Below the pieces are notes generated by a model. It saw nothing but the letters and a program-made list of their open reading frames with translations. It did no database searches and had not been told where the DNA came from. The position numbers and the translations under genes are program-made. From a virus, in IMG/VR virus record IMGVR_UViG_3300043773_000921, positions 24,549-88,548 of that record: DNA of 64,000 nt; one strand, 5' to 3'. Shown here piece by piece: positions 14,747 to 23,177 of the stretch; position 1 is the first letter of the stretch, and every line of letters starts with the position of its first letter.

Positions 14747-15603
14747 AAACATTCAATGTGTCTTTATTTATGCTAGTAGTTACTATTGTAGCTTACTGCA
14801 TAGTAGAAAGACCAAGAGAAAAAGCAATAGATTACAAGACTAGCGTATCTGAAAGAAGTCATTCCAGTGGAAAAATGATTAGCAGAGAACCTGTCGAACA
14901 TAAACACATACATGCTGGGGCCGATGAGTTATATCCTGATGTTGGATATGATGAAGATGGCTGGTCTAAACGTGGTTATATGTCAACTAGTGAATTTCAA
15001 GGCAGTCATTTAAAAGGTGATCAAGAAAAGCTAGCAAAGCTAAAAACTAGAATAGGCAAAGAAAGACAAGCATTTGTAGATGACATATCTAAGAATGCTA
15101 AAGATTTGTCTGCTAAGTTTAATATTCCTGCTAGTATCATTGCTGCACAGGCTATTCTTGAATCAGGTTACGGCACTAGTAGACTAGCTGTTGTTGCTAA
15201 TAATCTATTTGGTCACATGGGAGGCAAAACTAAAGACTCTCGCGGAATAACAGGTAGCATTAAAGCATACGATAAAAACATCAATGGACATACTATTAGT
15301 TATGGATTTAGGATATATGAATCCAAATGGTGGTCCATGTGGAATCACGTACAGCTGCTGAATAAGACTTATGCACCAAGACTAATAAACATTCCAAACA
15401 AAAGAGAAGCCTGGCTTGCTGCTATTTGTGGATGTAGTGACAGTCGTATGCTTGCATCGGACTCCAAAAGACTTGCTGATAAAGGTGGTTATCTTTATGC
15501 AAGTGCTTGTGCTTGGCCGGCAAGCGATGGCGTTACTAGCAGATATGTAGCTGAGTTGAGGCATATTATTAACTCTTACAATCTATCAAAACTTGATGAA
15601 TAG
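14743..15603 (+). CDS. Membrane-anchored glucosaminidase (FlgJ/Bax-like muramidase)
   Basis: A 286-residue peptidoglycan hydrolase that would cut beta-1,4 glycan bonds in the periplasm. An uncleaved or slowly cleaved hydrophobic segment lies at residues 5-21 (NVSLFMLVVTIVAYCIV). A linker follows to about 100, then a mannosyl-glycoprotein endo-beta-N-acetylglucosaminidase domain with the hallmark IPASIIAAQAILESGYGTS (128-146). E140 is the expected catalytic acid, and ANNLFGH (152-158) and the 'YESKWWSMWNHV' region complete it. It lies among early or middle genes rather than next to the amidase endolysin on the other strand. It may serve entry, lysis timing or remodelling of the host wall (inference). 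Confidence 0.88.
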   Translation: MKTFNVSLFMLVVTIVAYCIVERPREKAIDYKTSVSERSHSSGKMISREPVEHKHIHAGADELYPDVGYDEDGWSKRGYMSTSEFQGSHLKGDQEKLAKLKTRIGKERQAFVDDISKNAKDLSAKFNIPASIIAAQAILESGYGTSRLAVVANNLFGHMGGKTKDSRGITGSIKAYDKNINGHTISYGFRIYESKWWSMWNHVQLLNKTYAPRLINIPNKREAWLAAICGCSDSRMLASDSKRLADKGGYLYASACAWPASDGVTSRYVAELRHIINSYNLSKLDE

Positions 15604-16468
15604 TATTGTTTATAGCGCAAGTAATTGTACAAAAGGGCATGTATCACTAAAAAGATATAATGCCCTTTACTTTTTTTCAATTATTGTAGATGAAAAAGCA
15701 GAGCATAAAACAGAAGATGTTGTTATGTCTATCTGCCAAAAGTTTGATGTAAAGTTTGATAATAATTATGGTACTGTAGAAAATAATCTGTACAATTATT
15801 TTATCAAAAACAAACTTGTTACCTGTCAAAAAGACCTATACTGGACATCAGAAATAGAGGGCATTGTTGATATTTACTATCAGTACATCGGACTAAAATA
15901 CATACCGGAAGCCAAAGATTGTGAATACCATTACAAATATGATGAGTATGCCTATCTTGTTATCAATGAGAATACTATTGAGTTTTCTGATTGGTATCAG
16001 GATAAAATAGAAACATTTGTTGATGACATTGAAACGCTATTCAACATAAAACCTACTAAAGATTATAGAAAGCCAGGCGAAATAGTTCGTTTGTTTGCGC
16101 TTGCTTGGTCTAGGTTTGAGAAAGGCGATAAATGGGCAACTAAAGATATTATGATCAATGCAGCATTACGTATAAACGGAGCTACAAATAGCACTGGCAA
16201 AGAACGTGATGATGCACAGTACAATGGATTTTTATTTATCATTAAGAAATGGTTTTTGTATCTTTGGGAATGTAAAGATAGTAATACTCCTGACGAGTAT
16301 ATCTTGTCGTTAAAAGGTTTTATTCAGAAGAATCTAGAATCTTGGATAAATGACAAAGAAAATATCTTAATTACTAATAAGATATACACTCCTGAACATG
16401 CCGAAATAAAGAAAATGTTTGTTAACGAACCAATAAGTTTCTATAAAGCACTATGGGACTTGATATGA
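15596..16468 (+). CDS. Hypothetical 290-residue protein
   Basis: A soluble, Tyr, Asp and Lys-rich protein. Start chosen at ATG 15596 (the frame also has TTG at 15593), overlapping the glucosaminidase stop by 8 bases. The C-terminal half contains 'SRFEKGDKWATKDIMINAALRINGATNS' (about 170-200), which may be a phage-specific domain. I cannot place it in a family. It overlaps the following gene by 4 bases. Confidence 0.5.
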   Translation: MNSIVYSASNCTKGHVSLKRYNALYFFSIIVDEKAEHKTEDVVMSICQKFDVKFDNNYGTVENNLYNYFIKNKLVTCQKDLYWTSEIEGIVDIYYQYIGLKYIPEAKDCEYHYKYDEYAYLVINENTIEFSDWYQDKIETFVDDIETLFNIKPTKDYRKPGEIVRLFALAWSRFEKGDKWATKDIMINAALRINGATNSTGKERDDAQYNGFLFIIKKWFLYLWECKDSNTPDEYILSLKGFIQKNLESWINDKENILITNKIYTPEHAEIKKMFVNEPISFYKALWDLI

Positions 16469-16809
16469 TACGCCGTAGACTGGCAAGGTCTAATCATGCT
16501 GAGATGCCGGCACGCGAGTACGGAAAGTATTTGTATGCCAAGCACAAAGATAAGTTTGAAAGACTTTTCCTAAACTACGATATGCTTGTGCCTGACAAAG
16601 ACATGGAAAATATATGTAGCGTTATGCTGCATGATATCTTTAAGTCTGTATCTCATTGCATCAGGAACAATGTTGAAGTGTCATTTACCGCAATGAAGAA
16701 TTCTAAAATTAAATATTTCACAATTAGTTACGCAAGAAGATATGGCGAAGACAGAAATATTGAAACAATCATCAGAAGAAGAAAAGACACCAGAGATACA
16801 ACTGATTGA
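16465..16809 (+). CDS. Hypothetical basic protein
   Basis: A basic 114-residue protein, MIRRRLARSNHAEMP... at the ATGA overlap at 16465; an ATG at 16453 is a possible alternative. Its C-terminal third (ARRYGEDRNIETIIRRRKD) overlaps the ERF gene by 68 bases in another frame, which is long for this window. Basic composition may indicate nucleic-acid contact, but no motif is recognised. Confidence 0.45.
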   Translation: MIRRRLARSNHAEMPAREYGKYLYAKHKDKFERLFLNYDMLVPDKDMENICSVMLHDIFKSVSHCIRNNVEVSFTAMKNSKIKYFTISYARRYGEDRNIETIIRRRKDTRDTTD

Positions 16810-17554
16810 GGCAGTCCTCAATGTAATGTCTGAGGTAAACTATCTTCAGAAAGATGATACTGTTGGCACTGGCTCTGGTTCTTACAAGGGCATCTCAGAT
16901 GAAAAAGTAAGAAATGAGATAAGAAAATCAATGATAACGCATGGTCTTATCTGTGTCCCTATTAAAATAGAAAAGGAGACCAAGCACGAGCGTTGGCAAG
17001 AACTAGATCCATATTCTAAAACTGGTGCTGTAAAGCAGAAGCAACAAATATTCTCTGATATTGTGTTTACTTTTAGGCTTTATCACACATCAGGTGCACA
17101 CATTGAGGGCCAATCATCGGGCCATGGCATTGACTCGCAGGATAAATCACCGGGTAAGGCAATGACATATGCTATGAAGTATTTCTTGTTAAATATCTTT
17201 ATGGTGCCAACTGGCGAAGACACCGACAAGATTCATAGCATGGACATTGAAACGCCAAAGATATCACCAAAGACTGAGGTAGTTACATTGCCTAAGCCTA
17301 CAGTTGATGTTCCAGAGCGCATTAACCCACAATATCCAACTGAAGAAGCTATACAAACTATGCTTTATGGAGGCGATGGTGTAATAATAGCTACTCATAT
17401 GGACGGTATACTTGCTAACTGGAAAAAGAATGGTGCTACACTTCTGTATGGCAAGTACATTTATACTTACACACAAGGTAAATTCAATTATTTTGTTGTA
17501 GATGACATCAGAAGAGAGCATATTGTAAAGCAAGCCAAGTATAAGCATGGGTAG
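16742..17554 (+). CDS. erf: ERF family single-strand annealing recombinase
   Basis: A 270-residue protein of the ERF superfamily, which anneals complementary single DNA strands in phage recombination. The core runs from about residue 15 to 165. It includes SYKGISDEKVRNEIRKSM (47-64), the metal/DNA signature GHGIDSQDKSPGKAMTYAMK (127-146) and KYFLLNIFMVPTGEDTD. The C-terminus is more variable, as is usual in the family, and ends in a YTQGKFNYF-type segment. It overlaps both neighbours, and the SSB-like gene is two genes downstream, a typical pairing. Confidence 0.9.
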   Translation: MAKTEILKQSSEEEKTPEIQLIEAVLNVMSEVNYLQKDDTVGTGSGSYKGISDEKVRNEIRKSMITHGLICVPIKIEKETKHERWQELDPYSKTGAVKQKQQIFSDIVFTFRLYHTSGAHIEGQSSGHGIDSQDKSPGKAMTYAMKYFLLNIFMVPTGEDTDKIHSMDIETPKISPKTEVVTLPKPTVDVPERINPQYPTEEAIQTMLYGGDGVIIATHMDGILANWKKNGATLLYGKYIYTYTQGKFNYFVVDDIRREHIVKQAKYKHG

Positions 17555-18455
17555 AAAGCCTGCTGAAAAGCCGAAGGTAGTAAAAGAGCCAAAGCCTAAG
17601 ATAGTAAAAGATTCTATGCTTAGGAGCTTCACAAAGCAATACAGACATAAGTTTATTGGAGGACATTTGTACATCGAATGTCCTCTTGTTTGTAGCTCTT
17701 ACATACTTGCATGTAACTGGGTGCCAAAAGATGAGTTTATAGCGGAAACAAATATAGAACTCAATAAGATTGGCAGAACAATTACCATGGCCTGTGTATT
17801 CTCTAAAGCTGATATGTGCTACTATGTTGTGTCACACCTTTGGCTTGCACAGATGTACACCTGGTGTAACTACGACATGAAGTTGTATCTCGAGAAGATA
17901 TTTACTACAATGCTAAAGAATGCATATCGTAAAGATATTGTAGAAACAACAGTAATAGTACCTCAGACTTATGTTGAGAAGCAGAAAGATGTTGAAGAAG
18001 ATAAAGATTTGAAGAATAAAAGATCTAAACTGCTTGATAGAATACATACTGAGGTCGAAGAAGATTCATTTTACAGAGAGTACGGACTAACCATAAAGAC
18101 CTACCGTGCTATGTGCGAAGACAGTAAAACTATTGTTGAGAACTTTGAAAAAGACACCCATGTGCTAGATTTTCATAAGTTCTTGTTCAATAAGTACAAA
18201 GTATTGCTGCGAGATACAATGAAAGTATTGGTAGAGCATGGCATCATTATACAAGATATGAATGATGCAAACTACAAGAACAACTACTTTCTTGCTAAAG
18301 AGTTTGTAGCCTATGGCTTTGGCGTCAATATACATGATGCAGACAAAAACACAACCTACCCATCATTTACAAGAAGAGGACTATTTACAGTGCTTCTTTT
18401 ATTACACGATGCTGGCGTATTATCTAAACAAGTTATTCCAAATTTAATATTTTAA
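17547..18455 (+). CDS. Hypothetical protein of the ERF-SSB operon
   Basis: A 302-residue protein with a Lys/Pro-rich disordered start (KPAEKPKVVKEPKPK, 4-18) and a globular remainder. The end reads TRRGLFTVLLLLHDAGVL, reminiscent of the C-terminal region of phage antirepressor or KilA-like proteins, but this is weak. No nuclease or ATPase motif is seen. It sits between ERF and SSB with an 8-base overlap and a 2-base gap, so it probably acts in the same DNA-processing pathway. Confidence 0.5.
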   Translation: MGRKPAEKPKVVKEPKPKIVKDSMLRSFTKQYRHKFIGGHLYIECPLVCSSYILACNWVPKDEFIAETNIELNKIGRTITMACVFSKADMCYYVVSHLWLAQMYTWCNYDMKLYLEKIFTTMLKNAYRKDIVETTVIVPQTYVEKQKDVEEDKDLKNKRSKLLDRIHTEVEEDSFYREYGLTIKTYRAMCEDSKTIVENFEKDTHVLDFHKFLFNKYKVLLRDTMKVLVEHGIIIQDMNDANYKNNYFLAKEFVAYGFGVNIHDADKNTTYPSFTRRGLFTVLLLLHDAGVLSKQVIPNLIF

Positions 18456-18457
18456 TC

Positions 18458-18859
18458 ATGAAAACACAGAAGTATCTCCCTGGCACACAGTTGTCGGGTA
18501 AAATTCTTGACACTAAAGTAGAAGATTTCTCAACTGAAAGAGGCCCGGGAGTAAAGTTTGTTATCCTCATCAAAGATGTCTGGAAAGACAAGGAAGGTAA
18601 CAAGCAGGAAAGTGAGCCATATTATGCTAACTGCATTGCCTATGGTGAAAAGCTTGTAAGACAAGTGAAAGACATCGTAATGCAAAAGCAGATGGCTGTT
18701 GTTCGCGTATTGCCAAAGCTTGAGAAGTGGACTGACAATAATACTAAGCTTGAAAAGTCTACTGTTCGCTACAAAGCAACATGGGTTGAAGGTTGGTATT
18801 TTGAATCAGGTTCTTGGATTTGCTCACAAGAAGAACCTGTTGGCGACCTACCGTTCTAA
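18458..18859 (+). CDS. ssb: Single-stranded DNA-binding protein-like
   Basis: A 133-residue protein with an OB-fold-like strand pattern (LSGKILDTKVED, VKFVILIKDVWKD, YYANCIAYGE) and an acidic C-terminal tip ending EEPVGDLPF. This resembles the DDDIPF tail by which SSB recruits repair and replication enzymes. It lacks the full Ssb consensus, so it is a divergent phage SSB. Its place right after ERF supports the call. Confidence 0.75.
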   Translation: MKTQKYLPGTQLSGKILDTKVEDFSTERGPGVKFVILIKDVWKDKEGNKQESEPYYANCIAYGEKLVRQVKDIVMQKQMAVVRVLPKLEKWTDNNTKLEKSTVRYKATWVEGWYFESGSWICSQEEPVGDLPF

Positions 18860-18874
18860 ATATTATTTCACTAT

Positions 18875-18909
18875 GCCTGCACAAGGAAACTGTGTGCAGG
18901 CTACTTTTT
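18875..18909 (+). terminator. Intrinsic terminator
   Basis: A perfect 9-base-pair stem (GCCTGCACA with TGTGCAGGC), a 9-base loop, then TACTTTTT. It ends the 12393-18859 operon; the parB-like gene begins 12 bases later with an AT-rich leader. Confidence 0.9.
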
Positions 18910-18920
18910 AAACTATTTGT

Positions 18921-20960
18921 ATGGCTTCTAATATTAAAATTAAAAACGAAATGTTAAAAGTAACTCCAGATTTGCTTGACTTTTCTATACCTAACCCTAG
19001 GTTTGCTGGCATAGATTATGACGTAAACGATGCTACTCCATATGGTGATGCTATTGATAAAATGTATGGTTCGATGGTTGAGACCTATAAAAAGACAGGT
19101 TCTTTATTGCTGCAGCCAATCATATGCGAGCAAGTAAAAGGTAAGTATGTTGTTCGTGCCGGCTACACTAGAGCAATGACTTTTGTTACTCGTTATGAAG
19201 ATTTGTGTAAGGAGATTGGCGCTACTGCAGAAATACCAGTTTATATCATGGATGGCATTAACATTGTCGATTCATTGACTGAGAATGTATTGCGTAGTGA
19301 GCAACACTTTATTACATTGGCCCATGCAATCAGACAGGCTGTTGCTGTTAAAGGCGTGACACTACCAAAGATTGCTAGTCAGCTTGGCATTTCTGTAAAT
19401 AGAGCAACATCACTTCGCAAGATAGCTGCACTGAACAAAGAAGCTATCAAGCTTTGCTTTGAAGGTGTTATCGATGAGTCTGGTGCCACTGCATTGTGCG
19501 ATATGCCTGATGCTATACAGAAGATGATTATTGACGAGATTTATGATCGTGATTTGCACACAGAAGGAGAAGCACTTGATGACAGAGAAATAGTGAGATT
19601 GTCTAACTATTGCATGCCGGAAATATCTGAAAGTGTTCCAGAAGAAAGCTTTGTTGATTTGTATGGTAATGTGCATCCAAATATCAAAGAAGAAAAATGG
19701 TACATCAACGTAGGTAATATGTTTGATAGGCCTAGAACATCTGATAGCGATGCAACAAAAGCTAGAGCAAGAGCATACTGGGAAAAGTTTATCGAAGAAA
19801 ACAAACTCAAAGTTGTTGACAGATATGACATCATGGGCTATATATCATGCGATATGGGTACTCATCCTGAAGAAGTTGCCTGCTGGGATTATGATGGCAA
19901 CATCAGGTTCTTTGTTAAGCCATCTTTGATTGAAAGCGTTAAAGCAGAAGAAAGCTATGTTGAGAAAAAGCAAGATGCTGCTATTGAGCGTGTCAATCGT
20001 AAGATTACTAGCTTAAAAGAACAAGCAAGAAAAGATGTTGTATTCAGATTGATGAAACAATTAAATCAAGATGGAGCATCACTAGATTATGCTGTACTTG
20101 CTTTCTTTAAAGGTATGCATATCAACAATGCTTTAAGGACTTGTATCGAGCATTTACTTGGTGACAGCATTAGTAATGGCGCAGACCTTGTTGATAAAGC
20201 TGGTGCATCTTATGCAATGACTGTGTTTCTTCAGGCCAATCTGATGACTATGGCATCTTATACTCCTAATGTTCTTAGTATGTTCTTTAAAGACAATAAC
20301 ATTGATTTGGAGAAAGAATACGAGAATGAATACAGTTCTATAGAGCTTAAGCGTGCAGATATGACTGAGAAAGCAACAGAAAGATCTGAAGAGATTGATG
20401 ATGATGCTAAAGCAAGACGCAAGTTTGTTGTAGATATGTGCTACACTAATGTCTATGAAACAGGCAAGAGTGTCTACAATTCTATCGATGAAGCTGATGA
20501 AGCATTGCTTACTTACATCTGCAAGAACATTGGTATTCCATACAAGGGTAGTGAGTTTATCATGAGAATGCGTGTTAAGAATCTAGTAAATCAGATACTA
20601 AACACTATTGACGATGATGCTGATGCTGAAAGTATGCTTGCTGGACTTAAAATGCTAGATACTTGTAAGTCTAGATCTATTAGAATGTTTAACGACGCTA
20701 CAAAAGAAGAAACTCTTAACGGTACAGACTTAAACACTGAACTAAAAGAACTTGCTTCAATCCTGCATGAATATGACTTTGTCAGTGCAAATGCAATGTT
20801 GCAGACATTTGATATCAAAGGCATCATAAAGTCTAGTGATACAGAGCAGAGAAGAAAAGCAATGTTTGTTTCGTTCTTTACGAAAGTGAAAGAATGCTTT
20901 AACTTCAAAACAGCATTTGCTTACAAAAACGATAAGAATAAATACCAAGTTATTAGCTAA
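18921..20960 (+). CDS. Large ParB-like DNA-binding protein
   Basis: A 679-residue protein. Its N-terminal third matches ParB/Spo0J. A nuclease-like/CTPase-type domain has GYTRAMTF (81-88) at the GxRR position and ENVLRSEQ (121-128) at the ENxxR position. A helix-turn-helix follows at about 147-170 (TLPKIASQLGISVNRATSLRKIAAL). ParB proteins bind parS, load with CTP and spread on DNA; ParB-like domains also occur in phage transcription and nuclease proteins. The remaining 480 residues are highly charged, probably helical, and unlike any ParB C-terminus I know. The usual ParB is about 280-330 residues. An exact parS-like site lies 11.6 kb upstream. No ParA ATPase is seen in the window. It follows a terminator, so it likely has its own promoter. 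Confidence 0.8.
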   Translation: MASNIKIKNEMLKVTPDLLDFSIPNPRFAGIDYDVNDATPYGDAIDKMYGSMVETYKKTGSLLLQPIICEQVKGKYVVRAGYTRAMTFVTRYEDLCKEIGATAEIPVYIMDGINIVDSLTENVLRSEQHFITLAHAIRQAVAVKGVTLPKIASQLGISVNRATSLRKIAALNKEAIKLCFEGVIDESGATALCDMPDAIQKMIIDEIYDRDLHTEGEALDDREIVRLSNYCMPEISESVPEESFVDLYGNVHPNIKEEKWYINVGNMFDRPRTSDSDATKARARAYWEKFIEENKLKVVDRYDIMGYISCDMGTHPEEVACWDYDGNIRFFVKPSLIESVKAEESYVEKKQDAAIERVNRKITSLKEQARKDVVFRLMKQLNQDGASLDYAVLAFFKGMHINNALRTCIEHLLGDSISNGADLVDKAGASYAMTVFLQANLMTMASYTPNVLSMFFKDNNIDLEKEYENEYSSIELKRADMTEKATERSEEIDDDAKARRKFVVDMCYTNVYETGKSVYNSIDEADEALLTYICKNIGIPYKGSEFIMRMRVKNLVNQILNTIDDDADAESMLAGLKMLDTCKSRSIRMFNDATKEETLNGTDLNTELKELASILHEYDFVSANAMLQTFDIKGIIKSSDTEQRRKAMFVSFFTKVKECFNFKTAFAYKNDKNKYQVIS

Positions 20961-21586
20961 TGGACGCATTTCCTTTTAACAAGTTTCAAAATAGAAATAT
21001 TGCTGTGGCTGTCGTTGTATACGGCGGCCCAGCTGTTTCTTTTGATGGCTTGTCAGTATTTCAGCAGAACTTGTTTCTCAATCAATTATTCGAAAAGAAT
21101 ATCAGGGATTTTGAGAACTACATTACGCAACATACAGATCCCCGGGATTGGTATCTTCATTATGTACATCACACATCAATAGCAACTCCTGTTTACATAG
21201 TTGTTGTTAGAGGTGGTAGTATTGTAATGAGCGCACCAGTTACCAACGTGCAGGACATGGCATCTAAGTTTGCCAGTGTTACTGATGGTGTAAATGTGTT
21301 TGCGTACAGCAAAGAAGATAGCAGAAACTTTAATCGGTATGTGCTTAACAAATGCTTTTCTGGAGAGATCATAAGCGACAATCATATCAGAACCAAACCA
21401 TACGTGGAGTTGGTTCATGATGAGGCTACATTTGATACACTTGATGAGCATATCTGTTATTTGAACATGAAAACTGGTGAATTTGTCAATTCTCCTCATT
21501 ATCTTTACATTAACGCTGTTGAAAGACTAAAAGAGTCAACAGAGGAAAAAGCATTATCATTTTGGAAGATTTCACAGGAGTTATGA
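20960..21586 (+). CDS. Hypothetical 208-residue protein next to parB
   Basis: A soluble alpha/beta protein starting MDAFPFNKFQNRNIAVAVVVYGGPAV; it begins in a TAATG overlap with the ParB-like stop, so expression is coupled. Strands such as VYIVVVRGGSIVMSAPV suggest a small Rossmann-like or beta-sheet fold, but no catalytic motif is seen. It overlaps the RadC-like gene by 4 bases. It may be a functional partner of the ParB-like protein; no family recognised. Confidence 0.5.
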   Translation: MDAFPFNKFQNRNIAVAVVVYGGPAVSFDGLSVFQQNLFLNQLFEKNIRDFENYITQHTDPRDWYLHYVHHTSIATPVYIVVVRGGSIVMSAPVTNVQDMASKFASVTDGVNVFAYSKEDSRNFNRYVLNKCFSGEIISDNHIRTKPYVELVHDEATFDTLDEHICYLNMKTGEFVNSPHYLYINAVERLKESTEEKALSFWKISQEL

Positions 21587-22182
21587 TATTTAGAGAAAGC
21601 GAAGCAGACTACAAAAAGCCAAACAAAGAACTTATCCAAGAGCTTATCGGCGTCAAGGATACTGAAAAGCTATATGGCTATTTTCCTAATGAGTATGTTG
21701 CTTTGATTGCATCTGAAGAAGATTATATAAAGATTGGACTGAGTAAGACCGGTGCCAGAAAGCTACACATAGCAAAGAATATTGTGCCTGCTGATATAAA
21801 TAATGCTCAGATAACTAGAAGTCAAGATTGTTATCAATACTTTAAGTTTATGGGCCTATTGAATCATGAAGAGTTTTATTTCTTACCATTAACTAGAAAT
21901 AATGTTGCTCTTTGCAAACCAATACAACTTTCTAAAGGTGGTGTTTCTGCAACAATAGTTGACACAAAGATATTGTTCAAAAAGATATTAGAACACAATC
22001 GTGTGTCTAGTTTTATCATTGCGCACAATCATCCTAGTGGTAGTTTAAATCCATCGCAAGACGATATTACTCTTACAAGAAAGATAAAAGACGCTGCTTT
22101 ATTACTTGATTTAAAGTTACTAGAACATTTGATTATTACTATTGATGGGTATTATTCTTTTGTCGATAATAGTATTATATAA
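21583..22182 (+). CDS. radC: RadC family protein (JAB/JAMM domain)
   Basis: A 199-residue protein from the ATG at 21583, which overlaps the upstream stop and is preceded by GGAG. A longer frame from 21562 is less likely. Residues 148-161 give the complete JAMM pattern HxHx7SxxD (H148, H150, S158, D161), within AHNHPSGSLNPSQDD. RadC proteins are widespread on phages and mobile elements; a metallopeptidase-like fold is established, but a role in DNA repair is debated. The N-terminal helix-hairpin-helix of bacterial RadC is absent. Surrounding recombination genes support a DNA-related role. Confidence 0.85.
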   Translation: MIFRESEADYKKPNKELIQELIGVKDTEKLYGYFPNEYVALIASEEDYIKIGLSKTGARKLHIAKNIVPADINNAQITRSQDCYQYFKFMGLLNHEEFYFLPLTRNNVALCKPIQLSKGGVSATIVDTKILFKKILEHNRVSSFIIAHNHPSGSLNPSQDDITLTRKIKDAALLLDLKLLEHLIITIDGYYSFVDNSII

Positions 22183-22191
22183 TCACCTACA

Positions 22192-22278
22192 ATGAATAAA
22201 ACAGCAAAAAGATTATTAATATTTGCTCTAATGATATTTTATATATTAGTCTTTTTGTATTGTATATTTGTAGGATGA
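22192..22278 (+). CDS. 28-residue single-pass membrane microprotein
   Basis: A very short gene (starting MNKTAKRLLIFALMIFYI) with a basic N-terminus and one continuous hydrophobic segment (8-27). It fits between the RadC-like gene and the next gene, whose ATG overlaps its TGA (ATGA). The exact fit of start, topology and overlap supports a real gene; function unknown. Confidence 0.55.
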   Translation: MNKTAKRLLIFALMIFYILVFLYCIFVG

Positions 22279-22550
22279 ACTTACGTCAATATAGAGATAA
22301 ATGTTATAAAATAGCTAAAGCCACAGGGGTTTATCTGAAAGTCAAAGGGCATGGCACAGGTAAACCCAAATGTGGCAGATTACTTAGAGCTTATGAAATA
22401 AATGACAACGAATGTCTGCTTGATATGTTTTTTGATAAAGGCTATGAAATGTATGATCTCAAAGATGTTATCTGTTGGGTAAAAAATGGTAAGGAATATC
22501 CCTGGCCAGTATTCAAGCCTGAATCAAAAGACTTGTTTTCAGATGTTTAA
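22275..22550 (+). CDS. Hypothetical basic 91-residue protein
   Basis: Start at ATG 22275, overlapping the microprotein stop; an upstream ATG at 22260 is inside that gene. A small basic protein with 'YLKVKGHGTGKPKCGRLLRAYEIN' (20-43). No known motif. First of a chain of small overlapping genes continuing to about 25600. Confidence 0.5.
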   Translation: MNLRQYRDKCYKIAKATGVYLKVKGHGTGKPKCGRLLRAYEINDNECLLDMFFDKGYEMYDLKDVICWVKNGKEYPWPVFKPESKDLFSDV

Positions 22551-22561
22551 CACAATGTTTA

Positions 22562-23011
22562 ATGCGATATATTAACTTAAAAAAATACATTGAATCGGAG
22601 AAAACTGTCGATGACTTTATCGACTTTATGTACTATGTTAAGCTTGTTGGCTACGAAGCTGTAACAGATGAAGCCTGGGAGATAAGCTCATTTAATATTA
22701 TGCGGCACGATACTCCAGATTGTGTAATCAATGAAGTAGAGATGTGGTCACAGTCTTTTACATTTGACAAAGGTTACTTTGAAGTCATGACATACAAACC
22801 AAAAGACGGTCGTGATTATATGGCATGCTGGTATATGTTACGAGCAAACAACACAGTTTATGGATCTGCTGATTTTGTTGAGTTTCCCGGAGAACACAAA
22901 GAATGGTTTGTTAAAAACTTTTTACATTTTATAAAAGAATATTATGAGCAAAAGCCAGATGGAAAACCACAAGATGCTACAAACTTGGAAAGAAACATTA
23001 ACTTATCTTGA
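22562..23011 (+). CDS. Hypothetical 149-residue protein
   Basis: A soluble, aromatic- and Asp-rich protein (MRYINLKKYIESEKTVDDFIDFMYYV...). No motif recognised. Its last 68 bases overlap the next gene in another frame, one of the longest overlaps of the cluster. Confidence 0.5.
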   Translation: MRYINLKKYIESEKTVDDFIDFMYYVKLVGYEAVTDEAWEISSFNIMRHDTPDCVINEVEMWSQSFTFDKGYFEVMTYKPKDGRDYMACWYMLRANNTVYGSADFVEFPGEHKEWFVKNFLHFIKEYYEQKPDGKPQDATNLERNINLS

Positions 23012-23177
23012 AGGTAAAATGCGCGGATTGCAAACTTTGATTGGTTTGATTAGCGATGATGCAGATAAAGTTATAGAACTTCACAAAGAAAAAGTAAGAA
23101 GAGATATTGATTTTGCTTACGATAAAGTAGAGCAATACACACAAGAGTTATTAAAAAATGAACGTAAGGAAGGGTAA
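22944..23177 (+). CDS. Small coiled-coil-like protein
   Basis: A 77-residue mostly helical protein. Start at ATG 22944 is uncertain; 22959, 22974 and 23019 are alternatives, the last giving a shorter protein with less overlap. Residues 27-77 (GLQTLIGLISDDADKVIELHKEKVRRDIDF) are likely a continuous helix. It bridges two genes whose ends overlap it, so a gene is expected here. Confidence 0.45.
   Translation: MSKSQMENHKMLQTWKETLTYLEGKMRGLQTLIGLISDDADKVIELHKEKVRRDIDFAYDKVEQYTQELLKNERKEG

Noticed and set aside
17547-18455. Antirepressor or KilA-type assignment for the 302-residue protein
   Set aside because: Only a short C-terminal resemblance (TRRGLFTVLLLL); no matching DNA-binding domain seen.
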